DNA of 64,000 nucleotides from Camillea tinctor (Eukaryota > Ascomycota > Sordariomycetes > Xylariales > Xylariaceae). Under the pieces are notes generated by a model. That model was not told the origin of the DNA, searched no databases, and saw nothing but the letters and a program-made list of their open reading frames with translations. The stretch spans positions 1-64,000 of the forward strand of contig MU394062.1 in NCBI GenBank assembly GCA_022578605.1, read 5' to 3'. A program made the position numbers and the translations under genes. Positions 34,857-45,605 of the stretch are shown piece after piece (the first letter of the stretch is position 1; every line of letters starts with the position of its first letter).

Positions 34857-37274
34857 TCATGGGAGGATCTGGATCTCTTCTTTTCTATTCGGTGCGTACT
34901 CATCCTTGTGGGTATCCCACAGCTTCTGCAGCTCGGCTACGTACTGATCGTGTAGGCGGTTGATCTCTTCGAGGTCCACGGTAGCCGACTGCCGGACCTG
35001 AATGGGTTTGCCGACGACGATATTTAGGGGCCGACGATACGGCATAAGCCCAACGTCATAGTTGAAGATCCCTCGCCCGTGCATAAAGGGTAATGTGAAT
35101 TTCCACACCTTGAGAATAAGCATCTGGATCTTGTGTACGAGTGGATGCTCCTGGGATTTTAGCTGATCATAGAGCTCGTTCTCGCCAAAGGCTAGCACAG
35201 GCACCAGGTCGGCGCCGACGCGAACCGCGAGTTTGATGAAGCCTTTGCGTTCTTTCAAGATCAAGCGTAACACACCCGGCTGCGCTTCTAGCGATTCTCG
35301 AGCACCCCCAACAACGACCGTGACAGCACGGCCCATGCCTTGGCCATCCGAACCCCCTTTCGTCAAGATATTGACGATAGATTCTTTCGAGACTGACCGA
35401 ACACCCGACGCCAACACGTACTCGCGGTAAAAAGGTATACGGAAGTTAGAATCAAGAGTTAGGAGACTGTTAGTGATGCCGGGGAACTTCTCGGAGAATC
35501 CTAGGGCATCGGTAGCGAATGCCGCCCAGGCACCATGAGAGATGATGCCATGCGGATGATAGCCAAAAATGTATTTCCGCGTCGGTGGTAGTTCATACGT
35601 CTTGTGAAGCTTGGCTGGGAAGTATCCCGCAAACAGACGCCACAGATAGCTCTTACGGAACCAATCTGAACGGTATCTGAGTGAGCCGTCGGTAGCTGCT
35701 TTGGAGCTGAGGACGTGAAGAAGGTAGATGAGGAGCAACGGCCAAGCAAACGGATTGGCGCAAAGCGCAAAGAAGATGGTCACAGTCGTCACCATACATA
35801 GAGAGTGTATGAGCACTGCTAGTGTCTGCGCCCGGCGCTTGAGTGGCACATTCCAAGGCGCCCATCTAATCTTGCCATTGGGACTGGGCATTGGGGGTTG
35901 GTGGGTACCGTCCATGCTCATGTCATCTAGTTCAGGGTACGAATCATCATCATCATCATCACGGCCTTTGATGACATCATCAAGGCCATCAAGGCCTGGG
36001 CTTAGAGCCGGGGTGGATTCAGCCTCCCCATGAGTCTCAGCCTGTCCATCACTGGCGCCTTTCTCATTCTGTTCCGCGGCAGATGTCTCCATCGGGTCCT
36101 GAATCGAGACACTTATGCCGTTGCTTTTCTTAGAGGGAATCTCCTCCACGGGTTTTGAGTCTGTTAACTCTTCTACCAGTGGCTCGAGTACCTGAATGAC
36201 AGGCTCCTCCTGTGGAGCCGGTTCCTCCGCTTGTGGCATCTCCTCTAGTACCACTGGTGGCTGCTCTAGTACTTCCGGTGTCTCTTCTAGTACCTCTGGT
36301 TTCTGTTCCGGTACCTCGATTATTTGTTCTGGTACTTCAATTGTCTGTTGTGGCACCTCAATTGGTTGTTCCGGTTCGTTTGGTGTCCCTTCGAGCACTT
36401 CTGGTGTCTCTTCTAGTATCTCTGGTTTCTGGTCTGGCTCCGGTACCTCGAAAATTTGTTGCGGTTCTTCTGGCGTCTGCTCTAGAGCTTCCGGTACCTG
36501 CTCCGGTATCTGCTCCGGTACCTGTGGTGTCTCCTCTGGCCGTGGGGTCGCCTTTTCTAGGTTCTCCAATGATGATACCGAAGGCTCCGGCTGGGAATCG
36601 ATCGCCTTGCTCTCCTTTTCCGTATCTGTGAGCGTGGGGGAGACTGTCTTGCTTTTGTCGCCGGACGTGTCGCCTTTCCGCAAGCGTTTCTTGTTCTTCG
36701 ACTCCCGTCGTGCAAAGAAACTGCGGGGTCTCGTACCTGGATTCTGAGGAAAATAAGATGGGGCGTCAGGGACGTGAGGCTTCGGCGATGCTGCAGGTAC
36801 TGTTACGGATGGTTTTGACGGGGGGTTCGGGGTTTCGATATTAGATAGCTCGTCGTTCTCGTCGTCCTCGGTGAGACGAGGAGTGCTGGATCTCACAGCT
36901 GGACCTGCGGCAACTGACAGAAATGGAGGAGGAGTATAAGGGGCGGAGAGGTCGTTACTCTCTTGGCTTGTCTTCCATGCGCGCCTTGTCAGCACACGAC
37001 CCGGACGCTGATTACGGAGAAGATATATAGTATATAGACATACAATGCTAGAGGCCTTCAGTGCTAACGACCCTGGATTGATTTCACGTTTCGCTTCTTG
37101 TACAATCCCAGTAACCGGTTCGGGACCTGGTGTAATCAACTGATTATTCTTCTTGACATCAGCATTAGGTTTGTTCGGTTTTCCTTGTCTACGCTTGTTT
37201 CGGCGTGGGGGCTTGGGACCTCGAGGGTTGCCCGAGGCAACTTGTCGACTCGCTGTAGCGTCGTCGCCTGCCAT
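34857..37274 (-). CDS. dga1: Diacylglycerol O-acyltransferase type 2 (DGAT2) with long acidic N-terminus
   Basis: About 805 residues from the ATG at 37274; the same frame stays open to another ATG at 37343. The C-terminal ~330 residues are a complete DGAT2 domain. It has two membrane helices, the catalytic block YHPHG (HPHG near residue 570), then PFYREYVLASGVRSVSKES, VVVGGARESLEAQPG and KGFIKLAVRVGADLVPVLAFGE. The enzyme makes triacylglycerol from diacylglycerol and acyl-CoA in the ER and at lipid droplets. Typical fungal DGAT2 proteins are about 350-500 residues. Here ~450 residues precede the domain: Lys/Arg/Pro-rich, then a Pro/Glu/Val tandem region (about 36200-36540), then an Asp/Ser acidic stretch. 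I prefer 37274 because the bases around 37343 look like a 5'-UTR intron (GTATGT donor, pyrimidine tract, AGCAG acceptor). A short internal intron near 37030 cannot be excluded. Confidence 0.9.
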   Translation of the reverse strand: MAGDDATASRQVASGNPRGPKPPRRNKRRQGKPNKPNADVKKNNQLITPGPEPVTGIVQEAKREINPGSLALKASSIVCLYTIYLLRNQRPGRVLTRRAWKTSQESNDLSAPYTPPPFLSVAAGPAVRSSTPRLTEDDENDELSNIETPNPPSKPSVTVPAASPKPHVPDAPSYFPQNPGTRPRSFFARRESKNKKRLRKGDTSGDKSKTVSPTLTDTEKESKAIDSQPEPSVSSLENLEKATPRPEETPQVPEQIPEQVPEALEQTPEEPQQIFEVPEPDQKPEILEETPEVLEGTPNEPEQPIEVPQQTIEVPEQIIEVPEQKPEVLEETPEVLEQPPVVLEEMPQAEEPAPQEEPVIQVLEPLVEELTDSKPVEEIPSKKSNGISVSIQDPMETSAAEQNEKGASDGQAETHGEAESTPALSPGLDGLDDVIKGRDDDDDDSYPELDDMSMDGTHQPPMPSPNGKIRWAPWNVPLKRRAQTLAVLIHSLCMVTTVTIFFALCANPFAWPLLLIYLLHVLSSKAATDGSLRYRSDWFRKSYLWRLFAGYFPAKLHKTYELPPTRKYIFGYHPHGIISHGAWAAFATDALGFSEKFPGITNSLLTLDSNFRIPFYREYVLASGVRSVSKESIVNILTKGGSDGQGMGRAVTVVVGGARESLEAQPGVLRLILKERKGFIKLAVRVGADLVPVLAFGENELYDQLKSQEHPLVHKIQMLILKVWKFTLPFMHGRGIFNYDVGLMPYRRPLNIVVGKPIQVRQSATVDLEEINRLHDQYVAELQKLWDTHKDEYAPNRKEEIQILP
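36200..36540 (-). repeat. Coding Pro/Glu/Val tandem repeats in DGAT2
   Basis: The minus strand codes degenerate units of about 7-10 residues such as EVPEQ, EVLEETP and EQIPEQ, repeated a dozen or more times. At DNA level the units share TCTTCTAGTACCTCTGGT-like cores, so the array arose by tandem duplication within the gene. Confidence 0.8.
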
Positions 37275-38738
37275 GATGGGTTTTTGGAAGCTGCTTGGGA
37301 GGAAAGCCGTAGACAGGAGCAAGAGGAGAGAGAGATCGGACATACCTAGATAGAAATAGAGAAGAGGACTGGTCGGCTGTAAGTCCACGTATTGAGTCTC
37401 TGAGTGGAACTGCGTTCCGAGTGTGCCATTAGGTTTGGCTGCGTTGGCAGTCTAAATAGAGCCTAAGGCATGTAAAGCCTGCAGCTTGGACTGCAGGTAA
37501 CAATGCAAGATGGGACAGAGGGTAAGCTATGAGAGGTGCAGCCGAGGTGCAGGAGAGAGAAATATGCTATGTATGGAAGATGGGACCCAAGGCGCAGCTC
37601 GGACACGGGAAGTAAACAGCGCACCGATGGATAAGGTATAGATACAACTTATACTAGGTAATCTAGAAATAAAAACAAAAAAAAAACAAAAAAACAAATA
37701 AAAAAGGAATAAATAAAATAGATCACAAAAGAAAATAGTTGTACATGCACACCTGGGGGAAGAAGATCCGCGGTTGTGGTAAAATAGATTTCTAAGTAGT
37801 TGTAGTTGTGTAAGTTGGTTGGTTGACGGGTCCGGCAAAGGAGATTTTAGTTTAATGTCAGTAGTTTAGCACGGATAGATAGATCTACGGGTCTGTCGGG
37901 GGGTGTGTAAGTGGGCTTAAGAGACTGCAGGTCACGATGACGTTACAAGCTTGGTGGCCCTAGGCAATTGGTTTGCTGCGATGGAACGCTTGTAAGAGCT
38001 ACCTAAAATTATATTAATTCCCTAAGCTGGGTCCACTTCAGGCCCCTAAAACCCTGCCTCGGCATCCTATAGGGCAACCCGAGGAGAAGGCGGCTTTCCA
38101 TAGGCCTAGGTAGAGAGACTAATGAAAGAAATATACATGTGCCTAACATACAACATGGCAACTCTAGGTATATATGCCATCACTAGCACACTTCTCTTAC
38201 CTATATGCATGAGCCTTCTTTCAGTAATACTTACAGTTTTTTTTTTTGCTTACTGCAGTTCCCAGCTAGGAAGTTTGTTTTTATTCGTTAGAAATAAACA
38301 AATCGCGATGCGCGAGATGAATATCAACATTGAGTGTGTGTGAAGCAAATACTACCTTATTACATAGACAGGCAGACAGGTATGTACCAACCCAAGCCTC
38401 TCAGTATTAGTTGACATGTGATAGAAGCTTTTAATAGCTCCGTTCAATTCTGCAGATCCACTCGCAGGGTGGAATACATTATATTGATATTAATATTAGT
38501 TAGCATTTCTATTGCCGCATATCCAAATCACCCGACTACGTTTTTCAACCTGTCATAGTCCTTCTTCTATTTTATGGTTGTCCGATATGCGCGAGAAAAA
38601 AACCGCAAAAGAAAATCTAGATAGAACTCCAAATCCAAGATCCCTCCCTCTTCTTTTCTCTCAGGGGTATAGAGAAGAGAAAAAGAAAAAAAAAAAAAGA
38701 TAACTGCCCAACCGTAGCTCCTTAAACATGGTATTCGC
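37275..38738. other. Spacer between the DGAT2 and PI-PLC-like genes
   Basis: Upstream region of the minus-strand DGAT2 gene, including the likely 5'-UTR intron (about 37277-37350). An A-rich tract lies at 37670-37715. No open frame has plausible protein content. Confidence 0.5.
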
Positions 38739-40211
38739 TCATTGCTTGAGCTGTAACTTCGCGTTCCAACCAACAATACACCGTATAAGATCCCAATCGT
38801 CCTTCTGCCCAACCCAATCGGTAACGACGATGCCCGTCCCCGCGTCGCCCACACGCAAACCGGCGGGTCCCTTGCCGTGCTCGCCATGGCGTAGGCACAA
38901 GTACTCGACGATGGCGGGGTTGGCCTTCGCGGCGACCTTCTCGGGCCAGCAGCCGACGTTGAAGAAGTTGCTCGCGCTGAGAAAGTTGACGAAGAAGGGG
39001 GGCGGCGGGGCCTCGGCGGCGAAGTCGGGGTGCCCCGGGAGGTGGCACACGGGCTCGCCCGCCCGCTCGAGGTGCTTGCGCGCCAGCTCGATCTTCTTCT
39101 GGATGTTGGTGGTGGCGCCGACCTCGTAGAAGTCCTGTATGCGCGCGATGCCGCTGCCCACGGGGCTGTCCTCGCAGTTGTCCGGCCACACGCTGCCGTC
39201 GAGCCCCCACCCCCGGCCGCCCCATTCGCCGTCCAGGCTCGCGTCGTTGCCGTGCCGCCGCAGGAGCACGATCCGGCCGCGCGCCTCGCCGAGCCGCGGG
39301 ATCCGCGGCTCCGTGAACCAGCGCTTGCCGTCGCCGTAGAACTCCTCCTTCAGGACTGTGGAGAGCTTCTGGTCTGTGCCGTTCCCGGTCCCCTCTCGCT
39401 TCACGCTCATGATCAGTGTCTCCGACGGGTTGGCGTCCAGGAAGGCGTAGACATCTTCCAGCAAGTGCTTAAACTGCTTGCTCCCTGTGAGTGAGATGGG
39501 GAAGGCACTGTGAACAAGGGCCAGCTGTGATGAGCTCTGACTGACGTTCACCCGGATATCGAAGAACCGGATGCCGTTGTCTAACTGAGTTCGCATGCTG
39601 ACGGCTTGACAGCGCACCGAAGGTAAGGCTACGTAACAGGTGGGACTGTTATGAGTGCCCGGTATGGAAAGCGCTGACAGTGGATACTCATCGTGCAGCT
39701 CCCGCATCCAGCACGAGAGGTTGGCAGAGCTGAAAATAGCCAGGCAGCTCCCTGACTGTATGTAGATAGTAGTGTACTCATTAGGCGCCCCATCGGGCTT
39801 CGTCATCACGGTGCTGCGTAATGAAGAGGTCGGCACTTCGGCCTGATATCTGTGACCGTCGGACTCAAAGGTGAGCCGTAGAGCCTCTCGCCCGGGATCT
39901 GCTGTGCGTATGTCAGTCCTCCGGGTCTCGAATGGACCAATAGAGAAGGAGACTTCCTGCCGCTTCCATTCCTCGTCTTTGACCTCGGCTACGGGGGGCG
40001 AGCAGAAGAGACCAGTGATCTTTGCTCCGAGTTTGCCAAGGCCATGTGCAGGTTGTTGTTCTTCGTAGCGCTCCACGAGCTTGAGTTCTAATGGAGTGGC
40101 CGTGAGATTACGTATGGTAAGGTCAGCCATGTCATGTGAAGACGCGCTCGAAGAATTGAGAGACGCTTTGGATGAGGCAAGTGGAAAGCAGCAGGAACGT
40201 TGTTTAGCCAT
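38739..40211 (-). CDS. PI-PLC X-domain-like phosphodiesterase
   Basis: Single exon of 490 residues. Residues ~28-165 form an N-terminal region of beta-strand character that I do not assign. The X-type phospholipase C fold follows, with SIPGTHNSPTCY carrying the first catalytic His, QLDNGIRFFDIRV carrying the substrate-site residues, and LVHSAFP with the second His. There is no Y domain, EF hand, C2 or PH domain, so this resembles the small bacterial-type PI-PLCs that cleave phosphatidylinositol or GPI without calcium. No signal peptide is visible, so it is probably cytosolic. A second Met (MADLTIRN) 27 residues downstream is an alternative start. Third-position GC rises sharply in the C-terminal half (see findings). 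Confidence 0.87.
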   Translation of the reverse strand: MAKQRSCCFPLASSKASLNSSSASSHDMADLTIRNLTATPLELKLVERYEEQQPAHGLGKLGAKITGLFCSPPVAEVKDEEWKRQEVSFSIGPFETRRTDIRTADPGREALRLTFESDGHRYQAEVPTSSLRSTVMTKPDGAPNEYTTIYIQSGSCLAIFSSANLSCWMRELHDEYPLSALSIPGTHNSPTCYVALPSVRCQAVSMRTQLDNGIRFFDIRVNVSQSSSQLALVHSAFPISLTGSKQFKHLLEDVYAFLDANPSETLIMSVKREGTGNGTDQKLSTVLKEEFYGDGKRWFTEPRIPRLGEARGRIVLLRRHGNDASLDGEWGGRGWGLDGSVWPDNCEDSPVGSGIARIQDFYEVGATTNIQKKIELARKHLERAGEPVCHLPGHPDFAAEAPPPPFFVNFLSASNFFNVGCWPEKVAAKANPAIVEYLCLRHGEHGKGPAGLRVGDAGTGIVVTDWVGQKDDWDLIRCIVGWNAKLQLKQ

Positions 40212-41055
40212 TTTAGCTTACACTATATTCTCCTGTACGAGGACTCTCACGAGCTTATGCGCGTCGCCAACTCAGGAGTTCCAAGAAATGTTGTCTTGGA
40301 TTTATGCGGCCGCCAATTGCGTAGAGGGGGGGAACAGGGGGGCCAAGAAGTGGGGTCTGTAACCGTAACTGTAACTAAAAGCACCACCTGTAACCATTTC
40401 AGCTGAAAGGGTTCAGGGCACTTGCGGCTGGTTGTTGCGGGTGCATTAGCGCGTACCTAGGTAGTTTATACATATGTAGCGCCCTGCAGTTCTGCAGTTA
40501 TATCAATAAGTCAGTAGCCTAACATCATGTACGTACTAAATAATAGATAGACACAGGTTATAGAACTGCACTAACTTCAAACATTTAGCCTTGGATATAT
40601 TGAATGTTGTAGGTTAAGTCAAATGCCTACCTACATAGGTAGTGTACGTACATACTTGACCCCACTCCTTCATCCAATTGATGTTGTTCAATGTTGTATA
40701 AGTCGAGCAGGCCTACATAAAACGATATGTCCACTATATAGTGTTCTGTAAACTGAACGACTAATTCCGAAATTGAGTATTCACATATTGAAATTCAAGT
40801 TAGATTTATTCATGCTATCACGTCGTTAAGTTATGAGTTTACGGGTTGTGTTCTGTTTTCAAATGTACGAAGGCATCTCGAATGTGTGTGTAAGAGAATA
40901 ATAATCATAATTATCATTGATTGTCCTGCCAACTCCAGGCTATGAGAAACGCTTAAAAAAGAAAGCAAGAGACGAAAAAAAAAAAGGAAAGTCATAAACG
41001 TAATGCGCATAATATATACATCCCATTATTCCCATTCTCAGACCTGCTGATTTGT
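40212..41055. other. Spacer upstream of the PI-PLC-like gene
   Basis: No gene seen. It is AT-rich and carries ACCTAGGT-like motifs at 40455-40463 and 40626-40646. The end nearest 41055 is the 3' flank of the SET-domain gene. Confidence 0.5.
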
Positions 41056-42508
41056 TCATCCGTATCGTCTCAGATCCCAGGTCCAATGCGTCTTGGGATC
41101 GTCGCATAAGTCCTGCATCTCTCGTACATCCAGGGCGTCAGGCCCGTTCTCGAGCCTGCCCGCCTCCACGGCCAGCTTAGCGTATTTCTGCGCCGGCTCC
41201 GCCTGGCCGAAGAGGTTGTAGTTAAGCGCCGCGAGCGTGTAAGCGCCCGAGATCTTGAACTCTAGCCGCTCTTTCTCGTACAGCGCCACGAGCTTCTCGA
41301 TCAGCGCCGGCGAGGCCAACTTGCTGTTGAAGTCGCCCAGCTCGGCCTCGATCCGCTTGATCGAACGGAGTCGCGCATCGGACGCATCGATCTCCTTCTG
41401 AGACGCGCTGCACTGCGAGCAGCTGCATGAAAAGCCAAGGCTGTGCCGGGTTCGCTCTTGGCGTGCTGAGCGGGGCTCGAAGGGGTCCAGGTAAGAGACC
41501 GTGAGCTCCTCGCCAGGCTTAATGTCTCGAATGGCGTGAGTGTGGTAAGTGAGGTTATCGTCGATGTAAAATGCAAGGCTATTATATGATATTAGTTTAT
41601 GGAACTAGCTGGATTTTAAGGGGGGAGAAACAAGATACAACTTACTTCGGCCTGCAGTCGTGGTTGAATAGTGAAGCCGCTGGGAAGTTACCATAATGAT
41701 GGAAGGCCTCGTGATGATGTTCGCCCACATTCATCTGGTACGAATTGGTAAATAGGATGTCGACAATCCGGTGTCCACCCATTTTCCCGGCCTGGGCTAG
41801 GTAGCTGGCCTTTCTCGCGGTGGGCAAGTTATCCACTGCTGATTCCAAAAGTTGGTAGATGTCTTCTAGTTCTAGGTCACCGAATACGCCCTGGTGGACC
41901 AGCAATGCCGGCTTTGACGCTATGATGGGCTCCCCTCTGCGGATCGTGTCATTCGCAATCAGGCCATTGCCCTTGCCGGGGATTTGGGCCACCCGAAATT
42001 TCGGCTCTCCCAATCCGATATGTACTGTTGAATTTTGCGACTGCTCAATTAACCGTTGAGATTGGGGATTCGTCACAACGGCCATTCCTTGGCCGAACAA
42101 ACCGGCATTGGAGTAAACGCAATATTCGTCAACGCAATGGTGCGTCCTTATCCACACGTCGTCGTGTAAGTCGTGGTCTCTTATCGGGATTTGGGTAGGC
42201 TGAGCCGTGGCCCATTCTGTGTTCTTGTTCTGATCGAGTAGCCGAAACTCGTCGGATGGGGCGTAAGAATATGGTGTGAACGGTGATAAGAGAGAAGTCC
42301 ATGGACATATCTCTTTGGTAAATGGGTTGTGAACTAGTGCCCGCGCGGATACCGCGGACATAGAAAGAAAGAGACTCTGCCGTGGCCTCATTTTGTGTAT
42401 CGATATAGTAATTGCACGATAGCTTGATGTGGTATAGAAAGGGAAGTAGTGTGAGTTGAAGAATCTAAAGTCGTGAGCGTAGGAGAGAGGGGGAGGTCTT
42501 GGGCACAT
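41056..42508 (-). CDS. SET-domain protein (SMYD/SET5-like)
   Basis: Two exons on the minus strand, 42508-41646 and 41578-41056; 461 residues from the first ATG, or 422 from the ATG at 42391. The intron (GTAAGT donor, ATAG acceptor) interrupts the core SET motif, and splicing restores NHDCRPNLAFYIDDN. Upstream is the FRVAQIPGKGNGLIANDTIRRGE block that begins the SET domain. Downstream are the GEELTVSYLDPFEPR block and the post-SET cysteines GFSCSCSQC. SET proteins methylate lysines using S-adenosylmethionine; the target here is unknown. The N-terminus is unusual, because the region before the SET domain lacks a MYND zinc finger. From the second ATG (MRPRQSLFLSMSAVSARA) it could even be a weak secretion signal or mitochondrial presequence. 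Confidence 0.88.
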
Positions 42509-43467
42509 GTATAATATAGTAGCAGCCTGGCAGCGAGGTAGTATCGAGTAGATACACTAAACCCAGCAGTAAATTGATACTACCTATCGATGTAAAAGGT
42601 CCGAACCAGGTCCAGCATCATCAACGAACTGGTTACCAACCTAACCTAGTTAGCAAGGTCAAGGTTGGGGTTGCATAAGAGGCTTGCAATCCGAGCGGGC
42701 CCTTCGTGAATCCGATGTTGATCTGCATCGCGGCGACAATGTGCGTTTCATGTTTCTAAGTTTCAGAGGTCAATGAGTCCTCAACAGCAACAAATTAACG
42801 CCTCTCCCAAGCAATTGCATAATTGGTAAAGGACATGTACTTTAATATTGCACTTAAAGTTGAGTTCGATGCTATAAATAGGCATCCTATGTAAGTAGAT
42901 TATCTAAGTGAAGGTATTCACATTTAAAGAGATTCATACATAAAAAGGAGATAAGTAACATAAGTCTGTATACCTACCCAGCCTATAACCCGAATGTCTA
43001 TCTAGGTACCTGCTCAGTGCCCGTGCATACCTATATACGTACATACAAAAGTACATATCAATATCCTTTCTTCCCTAGGTCCCTGGTATAAATGAGGGTC
43101 TATGTAATTGACCGGAGAAGCTGGAAGAGAGGAGAGGGGAAGACGGGAAAGAGGATGGACCTTCAACGGGACCTGGCGGAGGACAAGGAAGGATGTAGTA
43201 AGCCGGCAATGAAATCTGGGTTGCCACATGGAGGAGGTTAGATCAATGATCAATAACCATAGCCACGTGTGATAGGCCCTGGTCTAGCGGGTGTGATTGG
43301 TCATATCTCATTAATCTCCCTCTCTAGTGTCAAAGCGACGATGATGGTGGCTGGGTGGGTCTCCTGGTTCAGCTTGATGCAATCTTTTTTTTATGTCCCG
43401 TACCGTCTTGACCTATGGATTGAGGCTGTACACTACCTAGAGCTAAGATCGCGGTGATCGGAGAGCC
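42509..43467. other. Divergent spacer between the SET gene and the unknown mitochondrial-protein gene
   Basis: No gene seen. It holds the promoters of two divergent genes and ACCTAGGT-like motifs (42650-42660, 43000-43010). Confidence 0.5.
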
Positions 43468-45160
43468 ATGAGTCCTCGCCTATGCAATCGCGGAATGCGC
43501 GGGATTCTGGCGAAACCCCCATACTGTCTCCGCGTGGGATATTCGACAACCCGGCAACTCGTTTCTAGGAAACTAAGTATTACGGCGTCATATAACACCC
43601 CTAGGGTAAGTAATATCCGGATGTCCCCTCTCCAAGCATTCGCTTACGCTGCAACAGAGCAAGGTTATACATGAGCTCGCTAGGTATGTTGGGAAATCCC
43701 CAATAAATCTACAATCCAATGGTGTGGATAAAAATGGTTATGGCGCTGCCATTCTAGCATCCCGTGACTTCACTACCTGGCTTGATGATGAGAGCTTTAT
43801 GTCCACTATCCTCGAAACACTATTCAGATCGACGAGGAACGGCGGCCAAGCCAATCCTCTACATATAGATGTTTTGGCCGGTGTTGTAGATGGCATTAGT
43901 TCTAACGACTTGCTCGGTGAGCCTCAGGCTGGTTTCTCTATTCTATACGGCCAGACAGAGAATATTCTTCCAGATCTATGGGACGGTGAGAGCTTGAGCT
44001 TGCAGGCCACTGGCGAGTCGGGAACTGCATCGATCAGGTTCGCAATGAATCCATTAGAGGGTGATATTCGACCATTGGAACTCACTTTGCCCCTTGCCAA
44101 TACTGTCTTCCAAAATGGGAGACAATCGACCCTCAGCGCGACCAGATGGGAAAGTAGCCCACAAGGACCCATAACATTAAAAGCGGCAAATCACAAGTCG
44201 ACCCAGAGTATATTTGCGTATGGGGATCTTGCGAACCATACATCTTCGCACATCCCGCTACTACCCGTGACTCCTCCTCGGAAAGTCATTGCTGGCTTGG
44301 GTAATATTGTACGTCAAGTGGAAGTCGATGGCTCAGCTACACCGGCATCAAGGGAACTAGAGGTTCTCATACCCAAGATACTCGATTTCCGATCCAAACG
44401 TCATGCAACCGCCTCTTCCGGTCCCGTGGGAGTATGGTGTTGGGTTATACCAGCCCATGTAGCTGAAGCTAAGAAGCTCTTTGACGTCAAGATTTTGAGC
44501 ATTGAGTCGCTGCAGTCGGATTCAGAAGCGGAGTTAGCTGAAAAATCAATAAAAGTCTTTTCTGAGCTATTGTCTGCGGGTTGCCGTTTACACAAGATCC
44601 GTGAGTCTCTTCTTCAGCTCAATCTTTACTAGTCTCTAGTTGTCCCTACCAAAGCTAATAGAACATCAGTCAGTGGTGGCGGTGGATGGGGTCTCAAGCA
44701 AGGTCTGCTTTCACTCGACCCCGAAACGCACTTTTCTCTCCCTGGAGAGGATGAGGGTGATATAGAGATGTTCATCAAGTCGTTTCAGGAGCGGGAAAGC
44801 GCCAACTCTTCAGAGGGCATTGTAACACCAGGTTCCTATATTATGTTCTGCATCGAACCACAATGGACGGAGCAAGCTACTGCAGCTGGGAGAAATGCAG
44901 CAAACTCATCTTCAACGCAGACTCTGTCGCTGGGAGTTGCCCCTCACGGAGACTTTGCACCAAGTGTAAGTGCCAGCACTGATAACGAGGTCACTGTCAT
45001 TGGAGGCCATTTCGGTGCGACTTCAGCTGCCGGGTTATTCTTGAGAATGATACCGGAACTACCAGGTATCAGTATGAAAGCCGACACAAACAAGCCATTG
45101 CAGCCTTTTACCACCAAAGTTGATGTGCCAAAGGCATATTTTCGGACAGGTGATGTATGA
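43468..45160 (+). CDS. Unknown protein with a probable mitochondrial presequence
   Basis: Three exons, 43468-43605, 43658-44600 and 44670-45160; 523 residues. Both joins keep frame (GTAAGT/ACAG and GTGAGT/TCAG), and the second restores the glycine run KILSGGGGWGLKQG. I do not recognise a family. The first ~46 residues are rich in Arg, Ser and Thr, have no Asp or Glu, and include the RxxS-type cleavage-like string RKLSITASY; this fits a mitochondrial presequence. The rest alternates short hydrophobic strands and turns (HIDVLAGVVDGI, GFSILYGQ, WCWVIPAHVAEAKKLF, IVTPGSYIMFCIEP), which suggests a globular alpha/beta enzyme or ligand-binding protein. No catalytic motif, membrane helix or cofactor site stands out. 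Confidence 0.75.
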
Positions 45161-45605
45161 GTACAGGTATAAGGTAATAGGGGAGGGGGGAAGAGAACAA
45201 AGAGCTCCTATACGTAGGTTACCTTAGGTTACCTACCTACTAAATGAAGGTAAAAATTACGATAAGAGTTCTATCAACTACATCTGCAAGGCGGTGAGTA
45301 TCTAGTGGTAGTACATACGCATACATACCTAACCTAGGTAGGTAGATGTGGTGTAAAGATGCATGGTACCGAGACAATAATACATGTATGTATGAATAAT
45401 CACAATGAAATACGATATTAAAACTTGAACCTAGGTACTTCTGTACCTAAGCTACCGAGGTACGTGGTTTAATGTTCTTCCTAATCTGTTTCACATTTAA
45501 GTACCTATCGATTCTACTACGATACTACCTTCTAGCTGATTGATATAAGTAGTCAAAATAGCCCATTACTTACTCCGTACATACATAAGTAGTATGCAGT
45601 ACTTG

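Noticed and set aside
36196..36747. Plus-strand Ser/Gly/Cys-rich frame of 183 residues opposite DGAT2
   Set aside because: Exact mirror of the Pro/Glu coding repeats; no start context or independent support.
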